A stretch of DNA of 64,000 nt from JBGAKG01 sp044224495 (GTDB lineage Bacteria > Myxococcota_A > Polyangia > Polyangiales > Polyangiaceae): the NCBI GenBank assembly GCA_044224495.1, contig JBGAKG010000008.1, forward strand, positions 1-64,000, read 5' to 3'. The notes under the pieces were generated by a model, which did not search any database, was not told the origin of the DNA, and saw only the letters and a program-made list of their open reading frames with translations. This document shows, one piece after another, positions 8,488 to 17,536 of this stretch (positions are counted from its first letter, which is position 1; each line of letters begins with the position of its first letter). The position numbers and the translations under genes are program-made.

Positions 8488-9069
8488 ATGCGAGCTTTGC
8501 CTTTTCTTCTCCTCGTCGCCGCGTGCGGCGGAACCATTCAGACCACCACCGACGCCGGCACCGACGCGGGCACCTCGTCCGACGCGGGCACCTCGCCCGA
8601 TGCGACCCTTCTCGGCGATGCGTCGACCGACCCTCTCGCCACGTTCTGTCAGGGCGACAAGCCGAAGATGGAAGAGAACGGGACGTCGAACCCCGTCTTG
8701 TCCGTGAAGGGCAAGGCGATCATCATGAACTGCTGCAACGCAGCCGCGGTCACGATCGCGACCGGACAGCACGCCGCGCTCTACAACATGCTCTGGCGTC
8801 AGTACGGTGCGGGGCCTTCGCCGGTGGTCCTCGGGGGCAAGGAGACGACGGTCGAGCTCGCGCTCGGCTGCGATCCCTCGACGACCACCTGCACGAGCGG
8901 CAACTCGGTCGAGCGCTACACCGAGGGCTTCACCGGCACGATCACCTACACGTACGCGCCGCCGGGGATGAAGGTGTCGTACTGCGTCGAGGTGAAGGAG
9001 ACGCCGAGCGCTCCCCACGGCATCGTCCACTCGCTCCGCATGTGGCTGCCGAACGTCGACTCGCCCTGA
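8488..9069 (+). CDS. Secreted lipoprotein with Thr-Asp-Ala-Gly linker
   Basis: A 193-residue protein with a signal peptide and lipobox LLVAAC. After the cysteine comes a tandem TDAG/SDAG linker, then a globular part of about 150 residues with three cysteines near CDPSTTTC. I recognise no domain. The ATG at 8488 is preferred because a TAGGAT hexamer lies 7 nt upstream, which would make the transcript leaderless; an ATG at 8479 is also in frame. It starts 13 nt after arsC but is probably transcribed separately. Confidence 0.8.
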   Translation: MRALPFLLLVAACGGTIQTTTDAGTDAGTSSDAGTSPDATLLGDASTDPLATFCQGDKPKMEENGTSNPVLSVKGKAIIMNCCNAAAVTIATGQHAALYNMLWRQYGAGPSPVVLGGKETTVELALGCDPSTTTCTSGNSVERYTEGFTGTITYTYAPPGMKVSYCVEVKETPSAPHGIVHSLRMWLPNVDSP

Positions 9070-9108
9070 AACCAACTCCCCGCTCGTGCGTAGGACGGTC
9101 GGTGAATC

Positions 9109-9417
9109 ATGATCGTCACGGTCTTTCGTTCGCGGGCGCGCGAGAACCTGTCGCCCGAGGTGCTCGCTCGGCTCGAGGTCTTCGGGAAACGGATGGACGA
9201 GCTCGCCCGCGCGCAGCCGGGCTTCGTCTCGTACAAGGACTTCGCCTCGGCCGACGGTGAGACCGTCACGGTGGTGGAGTTCGAGACGCACGAGCAAGTC
9301 GTCGCGTGGAGGAAGCACCCCGAGCACGAGGCCGCTCAAGCGTGGGGCCGCGCGGAGGTGTTCTCCGAGTACGTGATCCACGTCTGCGAAGTGAAGAGAA
9401 CGGCGCGCTTTCCCTGA
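9109..9417 (+). CDS. ABM-domain (antibiotic biosynthesis monooxygenase-like) protein
   Basis: A 102-residue ferredoxin-like protein of the ABM family: strand MIVTVFRSRA, helix, PGFVSYKDF, then TVTVVEFETHEQVVAWRKHPEH, which is the hallmark of this group. Members are small cofactor-free oxygenases or haem-degrading or stress proteins. Nothing here tells which. The gene is alone and not linked to a biosynthetic cluster. Confidence 0.85.
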   Translation: MIVTVFRSRARENLSPEVLARLEVFGKRMDELARAQPGFVSYKDFASADGETVTVVEFETHEQVVAWRKHPEHEAAQAWGRAEVFSEYVIHVCEVKRTARFP

Positions 9418-9480
9418 CGAATCGCGCGCCGGGGCGCGGCTTGTGGCGCTCCGGCATTCTTGCGACCATGGGTGTTCGCC

Positions 9481-10539
9481 ATGACCCGTCCTGCGCTCTT
9501 CCTCGACCTGAAACTCGAAGCTGCGCTCGAGCGCTCCAAGCGGGAGGGCAAGCTCTTGCTGGTCGACGCCACCGCTTCGTGGTGTCAGCCGTGCAAGATG
9601 ATGGATCAGACGACGTGGAGCGATGCGACCGTCGCCGCTCGGCTCGGCGAGATTGCGATCCCGATCCAGCTCGACGTGGATCAAGAGCAGGCGTCGGCGC
9701 AGTCGCTGAAGATCAAGGCGATGCCCACCGTCGTCCTCTTCCGCGACGGGGTCGAGCTCGCGCGCGTCACCGGGACGCGCTCGCCCGATGCGCTCCTTCG
9801 GTGGGTCGACGATGCGCTCGCCGGGCGAGTGGTGCCCGACGAGGGCGCGGAGCGTGAGGCGCTGGCGGCCGAGATCGGCGAGCGCTTCCAGAAGTTCACG
9901 GCGCTGCTCGAGGGTGGGAAGCTCGACGACGCCACCGGCGAAGGCCTCTGGCTGTGGGGCGCGATGGGCAAGCTCGCGCCGCTCATGGACGTCATCAAGC
10001 ACACGGCGATGGCGACCGCGCTGAAGCGCTTGGTGACGCATCCGCCGGCGGTGGAGAAGCTGCGCTCGCTCCGCGATGCGATCCCGACCCCCGGCGCGAG
10101 CACGGAGGGCTTCGCGGCGACCAAAGACTGGGTGGCGCTCAACACCGCGCTCGACGAAGACGAGAAGACGCTCGCGTGGTTCGATGGCGTGGCCGATGGG
10201 GTCGCCACGAGCGAGGAGCTCGCGCATCTCGCGCGGTTCACGATCGTCCCGATGCTCGCGGAGCGCGGCCGTTGGAGTGACGTGGGTCGCGCCTATCCCG
10301 ATGGCATGGCGGCGCTGCGGAAGAGCATCGCCACGTGCGAGCGAATGACGTCCGCGCCGTTCCCGGAAGCGCACAAAGCGAAGATGCTCGAGGCGGCGAC
10401 GAAGGGCTTCCGCGAGGAGGCCTCGTTGATCGTCCGCGGGCTGCGCGCCGCAGGCCGGACGGAAGAGGCAGAGCAGGTGGCGGCGGAGGCACTCGCGCGG
10501 GACGCGTCGCCCGAGATGAAGGCGGCGCTGGCAGGGTGA
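9481..10539 (+). CDS. Thioredoxin-fold protein with long helical C-terminal domain
   Basis: A 352-residue protein with a thioredoxin domain at residues 1-115: active site WCQPC (Cys35, Cys38) and cis-proline loop KAMPTVV. The remaining 235 residues are mostly helical without a recognised fold and could be a repeat scaffold. There is no signal peptide, so it is probably cytoplasmic. I chose the ATG at 9481 (MTRPALFLDL); an in-frame ATG at 9460 would add seven residues. Confidence 0.85.
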   Translation: MTRPALFLDLKLEAALERSKREGKLLLVDATASWCQPCKMMDQTTWSDATVAARLGEIAIPIQLDVDQEQASAQSLKIKAMPTVVLFRDGVELARVTGTRSPDALLRWVDDALAGRVVPDEGAEREALAAEIGERFQKFTALLEGGKLDDATGEGLWLWGAMGKLAPLMDVIKHTAMATALKRLVTHPPAVEKLRSLRDAIPTPGASTEGFAATKDWVALNTALDEDEKTLAWFDGVADGVATSEELAHLARFTIVPMLAERGRWSDVGRAYPDGMAALRKSIATCERMTSAPFPEAHKAKMLEAATKGFREEASLIVRGLRAAGRTEEAEQVAAEALARDASPEMKAALAG

Positions 10540-10540
10540 C

Positions 10541-11224
10541 TCAGCGAATGCAGGCGTAGCCCTCGACCGACGTACCCCGTCGGCATCGTTGTTCGCTCTT
10601 GCAGATCTGTGCTGCGCTGCAGTCGGCGTCGGTGACGGGGGCGCAGAGCGCCCTTCCGGTTGGGTCCTTCACCAGCCCGCACTGGCCGTCGGTGCTGCAA
10701 CTCGCGCTGCGCTTGCAGTCCGCGCTCGTCGCTGGCTCGCAACGACCGAAGTCGCTCCCCAGCGAGACGAACTTGCACAACCCATGAAGCGTGCAGGGCT
10801 CGCCGCTGCAGTCCTTGGCTCCGGTGACCGCGCAGACCGTGGTCTTCGTGCAATTACCGGAGCTCTTGCAGTTCGTCGACGCCTGGCAGTCGGCGTCGTT
10901 CGCCGGCTTGCACTCGTCACCGACCTTGGAGCATTCCCCACGCACCTTGCATGCATTCGACGCACGGCACTCGGCGTCGCTGCTCGCGACGCACTTGAAG
11001 CTCTTGGTGTTGTCCAACCGCCCGCCGACGATCTGGGTGTCGTTGACGACCGCGGATGCGCACCGGCCATCCTCTTTGCATCCGGCCGCGCAGAGTGAGT
11101 TGTCCGGGCGAGTGGCGGTTGCGGCGGGACCCGGCCCTGCGTCGTCGGAGTGGGTTCGGTTCCTGCACGCGAAGACGATGATGGTTGCGGCCGCGAGCGC
11201 GCAAATGTGAAGACGGTTCCCCAT
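10541..11224 (-). CDS. Cysteine-rich repeat lipoprotein
   Basis: A 227-residue protein with a signal peptide ending IIVFAC. The mature part carries about six repeats of 30-40 residues built on a pattern like C-x4-DADC-x2-S-x2-CK-x2-G-x-C, for example CKPANDADCQASTNC. About one residue in seven is cysteine, so it should be a small disulfide-stacked surface protein. No known domain is recognised. Its stop lies 1 nt from the stop of the thioredoxin-like gene on the other strand, so the two genes converge. Confidence 0.82.
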   Translation of the reverse strand: MGNRLHICALAAATIIVFACRNRTHSDDAGPGPAATATRPDNSLCAAGCKEDGRCASAVVNDTQIVGGRLDNTKSFKCVASSDAECRASNACKVRGECSKVGDECKPANDADCQASTNCKSSGNCTKTTVCAVTGAKDCSGEPCTLHGLCKFVSLGSDFGRCEPATSADCKRSASCSTDGQCGLVKDPTGRALCAPVTDADCSAAQICKSEQRCRRGTSVEGYACIR

Positions 11225-11373
11225 GCCGCGAAACTATCACCCCGCCCGACCCGGCGATCGCTCCAAGCGACGCGGACCGCGACGGCTCACCGAACGGATG
11301 CGCGCTCCGATCCACGAGGGCTTCGTGCTGACGACGCGGGGGACCGACGTCCACGGATGGAGGCTGGGCGCGT

Positions 11374-12201
11374 CTACCGACGCACCGCGATGATCTCGAG
11401 GTACTCCGCGGGGACGACGAGCGAAGCCCCCCCGCCGCGCGCGTGCTCGTGGAGGAGCGCTTCCAGGTCACTGGTCAGCGCTGCTCGGCCGCGCTCGTCG
11501 AGCGTGGCGAACGCACGATTCATCGGCCCGTAGTAGGCGCGGAACGTCTCGATGAAGTGGCTCGCCGAGGCGTAGCGGAAGTCGAACTCGCGCCGCCGCA
11601 CGTCGAGCGACGCGACGGAGTCTCCGAACAGCTTGGCGACGTGCTCGTGCGTGCCCCACAGCGTCGGCGAAGGAACGCCCGCGGGCGGAGGAACGTGGCG
11701 GCCGATGGTGCGGAGCATGGCTCCCACGAAGCCGGTGGGGGTCCAGTTGGCCAGGCCGATTCGACCGCCGCGCTTGGTGACGCGAACGAGCTCGGAGGCA
11801 GCGCGCGCCTGGTTCGCCGTGAACATGACGCCGAAGGCGGACAGGACGTCGTCGAAGGCTTCGTCGTCGAACGGGAGACGCTCGGCGTCGCCCTCGACGA
11901 GCTCGATCGCGAGCCCCTCGGCGGCTGCGCGGGCGGATGCCTTGCGGAGGAGCGCGGGCACGTAGTCCACCCCGGTCACGCGCGCGAAGCGGCGCGCGGC
12001 GGCGAGCGTGGCGTTGCCGTTACCGCAGGCGACGTCGAGCACGCGCGACTCCGCTCGAACGTCCACCGCTTCGCAGAGCGTCTCGCCGACGATCTGGAGG
12101 GTGGTGCCGATCACGGCGTAGTCGCCGGAGCTCCAGGTGGCCTGCTGGCGCGTCTTGACCGCGGTGAGGTCGGGGGTGGTGCCGTTGCTTTCGAGGTTCA
12201 T
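11374..12201 (-). CDS. Class I SAM-dependent methyltransferase
   Basis: A 275-residue methyltransferase of the UbiE/Methyltransf_11 type. Motif I is VLDVACGNGNATL, the acidic loop is GVDYVPALLRKA, motif II is GDAERLPFDDEAFD and motif III is VTKRGGRIGLANW. Substrate is unknown. It lies 38 nt downstream of the DUF924 gene in the same orientation and is probably in one operon with it. Confidence 0.88.
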   Translation of the reverse strand: MNLESNGTTPDLTAVKTRQQATWSSGDYAVIGTTLQIVGETLCEAVDVRAESRVLDVACGNGNATLAAARRFARVTGVDYVPALLRKASARAAAEGLAIELVEGDAERLPFDDEAFDDVLSAFGVMFTANQARAASELVRVTKRGGRIGLANWTPTGFVGAMLRTIGRHVPPPAGVPSPTLWGTHEHVAKLFGDSVASLDVRRREFDFRYASASHFIETFRAYYGPMNRAFATLDERGRAALTSDLEALLHEHARGGGASLVVPAEYLEIIAVRR

Positions 12202-12239
12202 GATGGATCGTTCCTTCGTCGTTTGGGTTTTGGGTTGGA

Positions 12240-12917
12240 TCAGAAGCCGGGGTGGTCGAGCAGAAAGGCCTTCTCGGCCGCCGTCGATTGGCGGCCCAAG
12301 ATCTCGTTTCGGTGCGGAAAGCGTCCGAACTGGGCGACGACGTCGACGTGCCGTCGCGCGTAGTCGCGGGCGAACGCGAAGAACGCCTCGTTCTTCGGGC
12401 TCCGCGCTCGCGCGCGCTCCACCAGTTCGTCGAACTGCGCGAGCATGTACTGCTGGAGGGTCAGGTTCTCGACGTGCATCAGCGGCACGTAGAGGAACAT
12501 CCGCGCCACCAACGGGATCGACTCGTCCCGCTCGTACTCGCGGATCGCCGCCAGCGTCACCGCCAGCGCGAGCGGATCATGCGCGTACATGCCCGGCGTG
12601 TTCCGGTACATGTTGCGCGGCAGCTGATCGAGGAGGACGACGAGCGCGAGCAGACCGCGCGGCACCGCTCGAAAGGCGGCGATGGTGTCGTCGAGGCGCC
12701 GGCCATCCTTCGTGACCTCGAAGAGGAGCGGCTCGAAGCGTTGCTGGATGTCCGCGTCGATCGCGGCGTCCTTCCCGTACCAGCGCTGATGGCAGGTGCG
12801 GAACGGTTCTGCGGTGCGCTCCAGGCTCGCCGCATCGTCGAGGGTGGAGAACCAGTACTCGAGGATGCCTGCTGCGTGTCTTGCGGCGTCCTGCAGCTCG
12901 TTCGTTCGCGTCGTCAT
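12240..12917 (-). CDS. DUF924 family protein
   Basis: A 225-residue helical protein of the DUF924 family, with the typical ILEYWFSTL near the start, VLLDQLPRNMYR in the middle and HRNEILGRQSTAAE near the end. Members look like TPR-type repeats and have no established function. The ATG at 12917 gives a normal family length; the frame continues upstream but that part is Arg-rich and unlikely to be translated. It is followed by the methyltransferase gene. Confidence 0.9.
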   Translation of the reverse strand: MTTRTNELQDAARHAAGILEYWFSTLDDAASLERTAEPFRTCHQRWYGKDAAIDADIQQRFEPLLFEVTKDGRRLDDTIAAFRAVPRGLLALVVLLDQLPRNMYRNTPGMYAHDPLALAVTLAAIREYERDESIPLVARMFLYVPLMHVENLTLQQYMLAQFDELVERARARSPKNEAFFAFARDYARRHVDVVAQFGRFPHRNEILGRQSTAAEKAFLLDHPGF

Positions 12918-13129
12918 GCCTACGAGAACGACGGCGCCGGCCGAAGGACGCAGGAATCGATGCTCGTGCTGCAAGGCGTGCGCTCTCGAAGCACGCATTG
13001 CGGCCACGCGACGCGAAAAGTGATCCGGCGCGAGGCAAACCCGCGAGAGTTGGCGCTGGCGCGGCTCATGCTTGGCGGTCGACCATGGGCCAAGGCAGCG
13101 GGGAGCGGCACGAAGAGGAAGGCCGACTC

Positions 13130-13627
13130 GTGATCGTCCAGGTCGATCATCTGAGCGGCGAGTTGCTCGGGGATGCGCTCGGTCGCCTCTGGGCTTCCGG
13201 CGCGCGCAACGTTCAGCTCCTGCCCACGCTCGCCAAGAAGGGGCGGCCCGGGCAGATCGTGATGATCGATGCGCGAGCGCGCGACCTGGCTGCAATCGAG
13301 GAAGCCCTCCTCGCAGAGTTGGGGGTCACCGGCTGGCACACCATCGAGACGCGTCACGTGTGCTTCGCCACCGAGATCGTGACGCAGGACGTCGAGGTGA
13401 GGACGCCGTCGACGGTGCTTCGTGCTCAGGTCGCAGGCAAACGTCGCAGAGGGGGAGCGGGCTCCGTGGTCCCCGAGCACGACTCGTGCGTTGCGTTGCG
13501 CGAGAAGCTCGCAGCGGAGGCGAACTTTCGTGTCCCGTTGCGGGAGTTGATCCCGCTCGTTCGAGAGGCGTTGAACGCGAGCGGGCGCGCAGCGATCGAC
13601 CTGCGCGGTCGCGCGCTCACCGATTGA
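13130..13627 (+). CDS. LarC C-terminal domain-like protein (stand-alone LarC2/DUF111 part)
   Basis: A 165-residue protein resembling only the C-terminal half of LarC, the enzyme that inserts nickel into the pincer nucleotide cofactor. The matching parts are a start like IVQVDHLSGELLG, the segment TLAKKGRPGQIV, the RHVCF..V strand and the end with SCVALREKLA. LarC1, LarB, LarE and LarA are all missing nearby. I chose the GTG at 13130 because AGAGGAAGG lies 7 nt upstream and the LarC2 match begins there; an ATG at 13085 is the alternative. It is 11 nt from the next gene. Confidence 0.68.
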   Translation: MIVQVDHLSGELLGDALGRLWASGARNVQLLPTLAKKGRPGQIVMIDARARDLAAIEEALLAELGVTGWHTIETRHVCFATEIVTQDVEVRTPSTVLRAQVAGKRRRGGAGSVVPEHDSCVALREKLAAEANFRVPLRELIPLVREALNASGRAAIDLRGRALTD

Positions 13628-13638
13628 GGGAGAGAGTC

Positions 13639-15405
13639 ATGGACAAGGTCATCTTGGCTGCGATCACCGCGGCGACGAGCAACGTGAACTGGATGTCGAG
13701 CGACCGCATCGAGGCGCTCGCCGGTGGCCACGGCATGTTGAACATCGCCGTGATCTCGATCGCGAACGTGATCACGGATCGGCTGCTGGCCGGAGCCGAT
13801 GTCTCGATGAAGTTCGCGAACGCGCGCCGCCTGCCCGTGGAAGACGTTCTCGAGGCGGCCATCGGCGCGGCCAAGAGCGCGGGCGCGGATGGGGCGAACG
13901 CAGCGCTGTTGAGCGCTGCGACGTTGTACCTCGCGGGTACGAAGGCTCAGGTCGGCATTCCGGCCGGGAATCGCAAGCTCGGCGCGATGGCGCGCTTGAT
14001 CGCAGGCGTCGATCGCTGTGGCGTCGTCGCGATCCCGACCGCCAAGATGAACAACAAAATCTCCGGCTTTCCCGCCGTGCAAGCGATCTATCGCGCGATG
14101 GCGGAAGGAAAGCTCAGCCCGGTCGACGGGCGAGCGCTGCCGCAGAACGTCGGGGGCGGTCCCCTCTACGGACACAGCGCGCTCGGCGAAGACGTCATCT
14201 GGCCGGAGATGGCGACGCGAGGCGCGCAGCTCGGCACCCAGGCGATGCTCGACGCCATGGCGGGCGCAGGCATCTCGCCGCATCCGTTCACGGCCGCGCT
14301 GTTCGGTGCGGCGGCGATCCTCGAGGTGATCCACCCCGACGCCGAGGTTGGTCAGAGCTACGGCGAGTACCAGAAGATCAACACGGCCTATCTCGTCGGA
14401 AAGGCAGCCGCCGAGCTCGCGGGTCTTCCCCCGAAGCTGCACATGCGGGTCACGAATCAGGAGTTCGAGACCGCTCGGGTCATCGGCGACATGGGCCTCG
14501 TCCTCAAGGACGTCGGCGGTCCCTCGGTGATCGGGATGATGGCGCTCGACGAGATCTTCAGCGCCTTCCAAGAGGGCATCGCGGGGTTCTCCGGCGGGCC
14601 CGTCAATGCGCCGCTCGGCCACGTCTGCGCGTACGCCGTCGTCGCGATGAAGATCCTCCTCGGCAACGAAGGGGACAAGGCTGCCGCCGCCGAGGCCATC
14701 GTGAAGGATCGGCTCGGCAACTCCCTCGATCCCGAGACCGCGCTCATCTCGATCAACACCGTCGCGCGGAAGGCGCTCGAGGTCCGCGGTGGACCCGTCA
14801 CGGACACGCTCGTCCTGGCGACGGAGCCCACGCGGGCGAACGCCCTTCACCGGCGCGCGACGAAGGCTCACGCCGAGCTGACGGCCGGGAAGAGCCTCGC
14901 CGAGGTCGTGCGCGGCCTCGACGTGGAACGGCAAGCGACGGTCGAGAGCAACGCGAACGCCCTCTTCAGCGGGATGCTCGGAAAGAGCGTGAAGGTCCAC
15001 GTGACCAAGGTCGCGCCCGCGGCCCGGCGCAAGGGCAAGGTCGTGGACAAGTACTGGGCGTTCGACGCCAAGGTCGACGTGGAGGTGACCGTGGATGGTC
15101 AAACCGCGAAGCTCGAGGGGCTCGTCCACGACCTTCTCCCGAAGATCGTGCGGGGCGAGCGGACGGACGTCGCGTGGGCCGTGCCGCTCGCGGCGGCGGT
15201 CGTCTCGGAGCTCTACTTGGCGGGGAACACGATCATCAACGTCACGGTGCCCGCGGCGGTGGCTGCGGCGATGGGGAAGCATGCGCCTGCCGACGCCGCA
15301 GTGACGGCGGAGTCCGCCGCGTTCGTGACGGTCGGGATCCCCGGCGCACGCGATCGCGCGGAGCAGGTCGCGAAGCTGGCCGTGCGGATCGCTCAGGTGC
15401 CCTGA
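13639..15405 (+). CDS. Unrecognised 588-residue protein coupled to LarC2-like gene
   Basis: A 588-residue protein with no signal peptide and no family I can name. The first 390 residues are Gly/Ala-rich with motifs such as GIPAGNRKLGAMARL, PTAKMNNKISGFP, NVGGGPLYGHSALGED and GFSGGPVNAPLGHVCAYA, which look like an enzyme active site. Residues 400-588 form a second region with alternating strands, including FDAKVDVEVTVDGQ. A strong AGGGAGAGAG site precedes the ATG. The tight spacing to the LarC2-like gene suggests a common process, possibly nickel or a related cofactor. The glycine pattern faintly recalls serine dehydratase alpha/UPF0597 proteins, but I would not name it so. Confidence 0.85.
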   Translation: MDKVILAAITAATSNVNWMSSDRIEALAGGHGMLNIAVISIANVITDRLLAGADVSMKFANARRLPVEDVLEAAIGAAKSAGADGANAALLSAATLYLAGTKAQVGIPAGNRKLGAMARLIAGVDRCGVVAIPTAKMNNKISGFPAVQAIYRAMAEGKLSPVDGRALPQNVGGGPLYGHSALGEDVIWPEMATRGAQLGTQAMLDAMAGAGISPHPFTAALFGAAAILEVIHPDAEVGQSYGEYQKINTAYLVGKAAAELAGLPPKLHMRVTNQEFETARVIGDMGLVLKDVGGPSVIGMMALDEIFSAFQEGIAGFSGGPVNAPLGHVCAYAVVAMKILLGNEGDKAAAAEAIVKDRLGNSLDPETALISINTVARKALEVRGGPVTDTLVLATEPTRANALHRRATKAHAELTAGKSLAEVVRGLDVERQATVESNANALFSGMLGKSVKVHVTKVAPAARRKGKVVDKYWAFDAKVDVEVTVDGQTAKLEGLVHDLLPKIVRGERTDVAWAVPLAAAVVSELYLAGNTIINVTVPAAVAAAMGKHAPADAAVTAESAAFVTVGIPGARDRAEQVAKLAVRIAQVP

Positions 15406-15420
15406 CGCGAGTCGAAGCGC

Positions 15421-15861
15421 TCAGGGCGTCCAACCGGGGAGCGCGGCGGCCTGCTTCACCCACTTCTCGAGTTGGCGTTCATCGAGCGCTTCGTCCTCGG
15501 TCACGTCGAGGTAGCGCACCGCCGGTTGCTTCGACTCACCGGGCGGGAGGGGGCGGAGCTTGGCTCCTTGGAAGAAGGTGACCTTCACGTACTTCGTGAA
15601 GCAGTGGAAGCTCAGGAAGAAGCCGTTGCCCGCGAGCCCGTAGAGCGGCGAGTTCCACTTCACCGCGCGCTGCACGTCGGGGACCACGCGCGTGACGAGC
15701 GCATCGATCCGGCGCCCGATCGCGCGCTTCCACCCGGGCATCGCCGCGATGTAAGCGCGGACGGGCGCGGCGCCGTCGGCCTTGGCGATCTGTGGGTTGC
15801 CCCCGGTGAGGAGCGGAACGGTGGCGGCCTTCGGGGGCTTCTTGCGCGGGGTTCGTGCCAT
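15421..15861 (-). CDS. DUF1801 (YdhG-like) family protein
   Basis: A 146-residue protein of the DUF1801 family, with VRAYIAAMPGWKRAIGRRID, VKWNSPLYGL and LSFHCFTKYVKVTFFQGA. The fold is that of the frataxin-like/iron-chaperone YdhG group; the function is not well known. The N terminus is Lys/Arg-rich. The start ATG at 15861 is chosen over a GTG 12 nt further out. It converges on the 588-residue gene. Confidence 0.88.
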   Translation of the reverse strand: MARTPRKKPPKAATVPLLTGGNPQIAKADGAAPVRAYIAAMPGWKRAIGRRIDALVTRVVPDVQRAVKWNSPLYGLAGNGFFLSFHCFTKYVKVTFFQGAKLRPLPPGESKQPAVRYLDVTEDEALDERQLEKWVKQAAALPGWTP

Positions 15862-15889
15862 CACGGACACCAACGTACCGCATTGCAGG

Positions 15890-16384
15890 CTACGCCGCGC
15901 CCGCTCGCGGCGCGGCGAGCAACTCGCCGAGCTTGGGGAACTCCGCCTTCACGTGGTCGTCCAGTGCGCGCGCGAACGTCGGCGTGACGTAGAGCCGGAT
16001 CAGCGGATCGAGGATCCGACCCCCGCCGCGCAGTCCGGCGCGCACCGTATGGGTGATGGTCACGCCGTCCGCGTCGTCCTCGAGCTCGAGGATCAGGCGC
16101 GCCGGAAGGCGCACGATGCTCCCGAGCTGCCAGACGAGCTTCCGCCCCGGGACGAGCTCGGTCACGACGCCGGTCATGCGGAGCCTGCGATCTCCGATCA
16201 TCTCGTCCATGTAGACGACGCTCCCGAGCCCGCTCGGATGACGCTTCGTCACGCGCATGTGGAGGTGGGTGCCCGGCCACCACCGCTGGTACGCAGCGTC
16301 GTCGCAATCGAGGAGATACGCGATGACCTGGCTCCCGCGGAGGTTCGGCACCCACGTCTTCGTTTGGACGGTGATCATGCGCAC
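15890..16384 (-). CDS. SRPBCC (START-like) family protein
   Basis: A 164-residue START/Bet v1-like lipid- or ligand-binding fold protein. It shows alternating strands and the typical ending where a C-terminal helix (ARALDDHVKAEFPKLGELL) closes the cavity, with the central TITHTVRAGL strand. Ligand is unknown. It lies between the DUF1801 gene and an alpha/beta hydrolase, all on the same strand, possibly one operon. Confidence 0.8.
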   Translation of the reverse strand: MRMITVQTKTWVPNLRGSQVIAYLLDCDDAAYQRWWPGTHLHMRVTKRHPSGLGSVVYMDEMIGDRRLRMTGVVTELVPGRKLVWQLGSIVRLPARLILELEDDADGVTITHTVRAGLRGGGRILDPLIRLYVTPTFARALDDHVKAEFPKLGELLAAPRAGAA

Positions 16385-16417
16385 GGTTGAAGCAATCGTG
16401 GTGCCAGCGGTACGCGT

Positions 16418-17353
16418 TCAGACGCCGTCGTTCGGGAGGAGGTGCCTCCGCAAGAACGTCGCTTCGTCGCGAACCATGCGCTCGAACGTCTCGCCGAAGT
16501 ACGCTTCGAAGTGACCGCCTGGATAGAGCCGGAGCTCGCCGTGGCTCGCTTCGCGGGCGACGTCGGCGGCGATGTTGGGGTTGGCCTCGGTGTCGTGCTC
16601 GGCTGCACAGATCAGCAGCGGCGCGTCGATGCGGCGCGCGACGCCCGCACGATACTTCGGCACGCCGAACATGAAGCGGGGCGCGAACCGGTTCTCCCAC
16701 GTGGGCGCCGCCTTCACGAACTCGTCGCGGACCCAGAAATCCGCTGGATCGGTGAACGCCGCGACGTCGCCAGGCTTGCCGAACACGGGGATGTAGTAGG
16801 GCTCGAGGCCGAGCATCCCACGCAGGGCATCGTACGCGGCCACGACGATGACACGGGCGTAGACCCCCAGGAGCTTCCCCGAGCTGAGACCGAGCCGCGC
16901 CAGCTTTGCCTTGGCATCGGCCTTCATGCCTTTGGTGCTCTTGTCGAGCGCGGGGACTTGCGCGACCACGGCCGCGATCGCTCGGTCCTCGGCGGCCAGC
17001 TGGATGACGTAGCCGCCCGCGAGCGAGCTCCCCCAGAGGGCGATGCGCTTCGGATCGCCGCGGTCGAGCGTGCGCGCGAACGCGACGGCCGCGCGCCAGT
17101 CCTTCATTTGCTCCTTCAACGAGACCACTTGGCGTGGCCGACCTGCGCTCTTGCCGAAGCAGCGGTAGTCGAAGGTGAGGACCGCCAGCCCGGCATGAAC
17201 GAACTCGGTTGCGTAGGGCAACATGAGCTCTTGGGTACCCGTGAATCCATGGCCCATGACGACGCACGGGAGAGGACCACTCGCATCGTCGGGGCGGAAG
17301 TACGTCGCAGCACACTGGACGCCATCGGACTCGAACCGAACCGTCGATCTCAT
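16418..17353 (-). CDS. Alpha/beta hydrolase
   Basis: A 311-residue hydrolase of the dienelactone/peptidase S15-like group. The oxyanion-side motif is MGHGFTGT, the nucleophile elbow is GSSLAGG with the serine at the centre, the acid is in AAEHDTEAN and the histidine in YPGGHFEAYF. It lacks a signal peptide. The segment PVFGKPGDVAAFTDPADFW is a cap insertion. It is likely an esterase or thioesterase; the substrate cannot be told. Confidence 0.88.
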   Translation of the reverse strand: MRSTVRFESDGVQCAATYFRPDDASGPLPCVVMGHGFTGTQELMLPYATEFVHAGLAVLTFDYRCFGKSAGRPRQVVSLKEQMKDWRAAVAFARTLDRGDPKRIALWGSSLAGGYVIQLAAEDRAIAAVVAQVPALDKSTKGMKADAKAKLARLGLSSGKLLGVYARVIVVAAYDALRGMLGLEPYYIPVFGKPGDVAAFTDPADFWVRDEFVKAAPTWENRFAPRFMFGVPKYRAGVARRIDAPLLICAAEHDTEANPNIAADVAREASHGELRLYPGGHFEAYFGETFERMVRDEATFLRRHLLPNDGV

Positions 17354-17536
17354 CTCGTCGCCCTGTTCGTGAGGTGAGCCATGCGTTCGTGGTCACGCAA
17401 ACCACGTGCCGGCCGACCCGCAGTGGGGCGATGGGCCACTTCGGAGCGGTGCGGTGGCGTACCGCTCGGGCGTTTGTCGGATGGTCTCTTCGGTCGCGGA
17501 TGAGAAAGCTCGTTCGAGACCGAGGAGGTCCACGCC

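Noticed and set aside
8272..10374. 700-codon minus-strand open frame
   Set aside because: Runs opposite several well supported plus-strand genes and has no recognisable feature.
13426..15282. 618-codon minus-strand open frame
   Set aside because: Shadow of the 588-residue protein, which has a strong ribosome binding site and normal composition.
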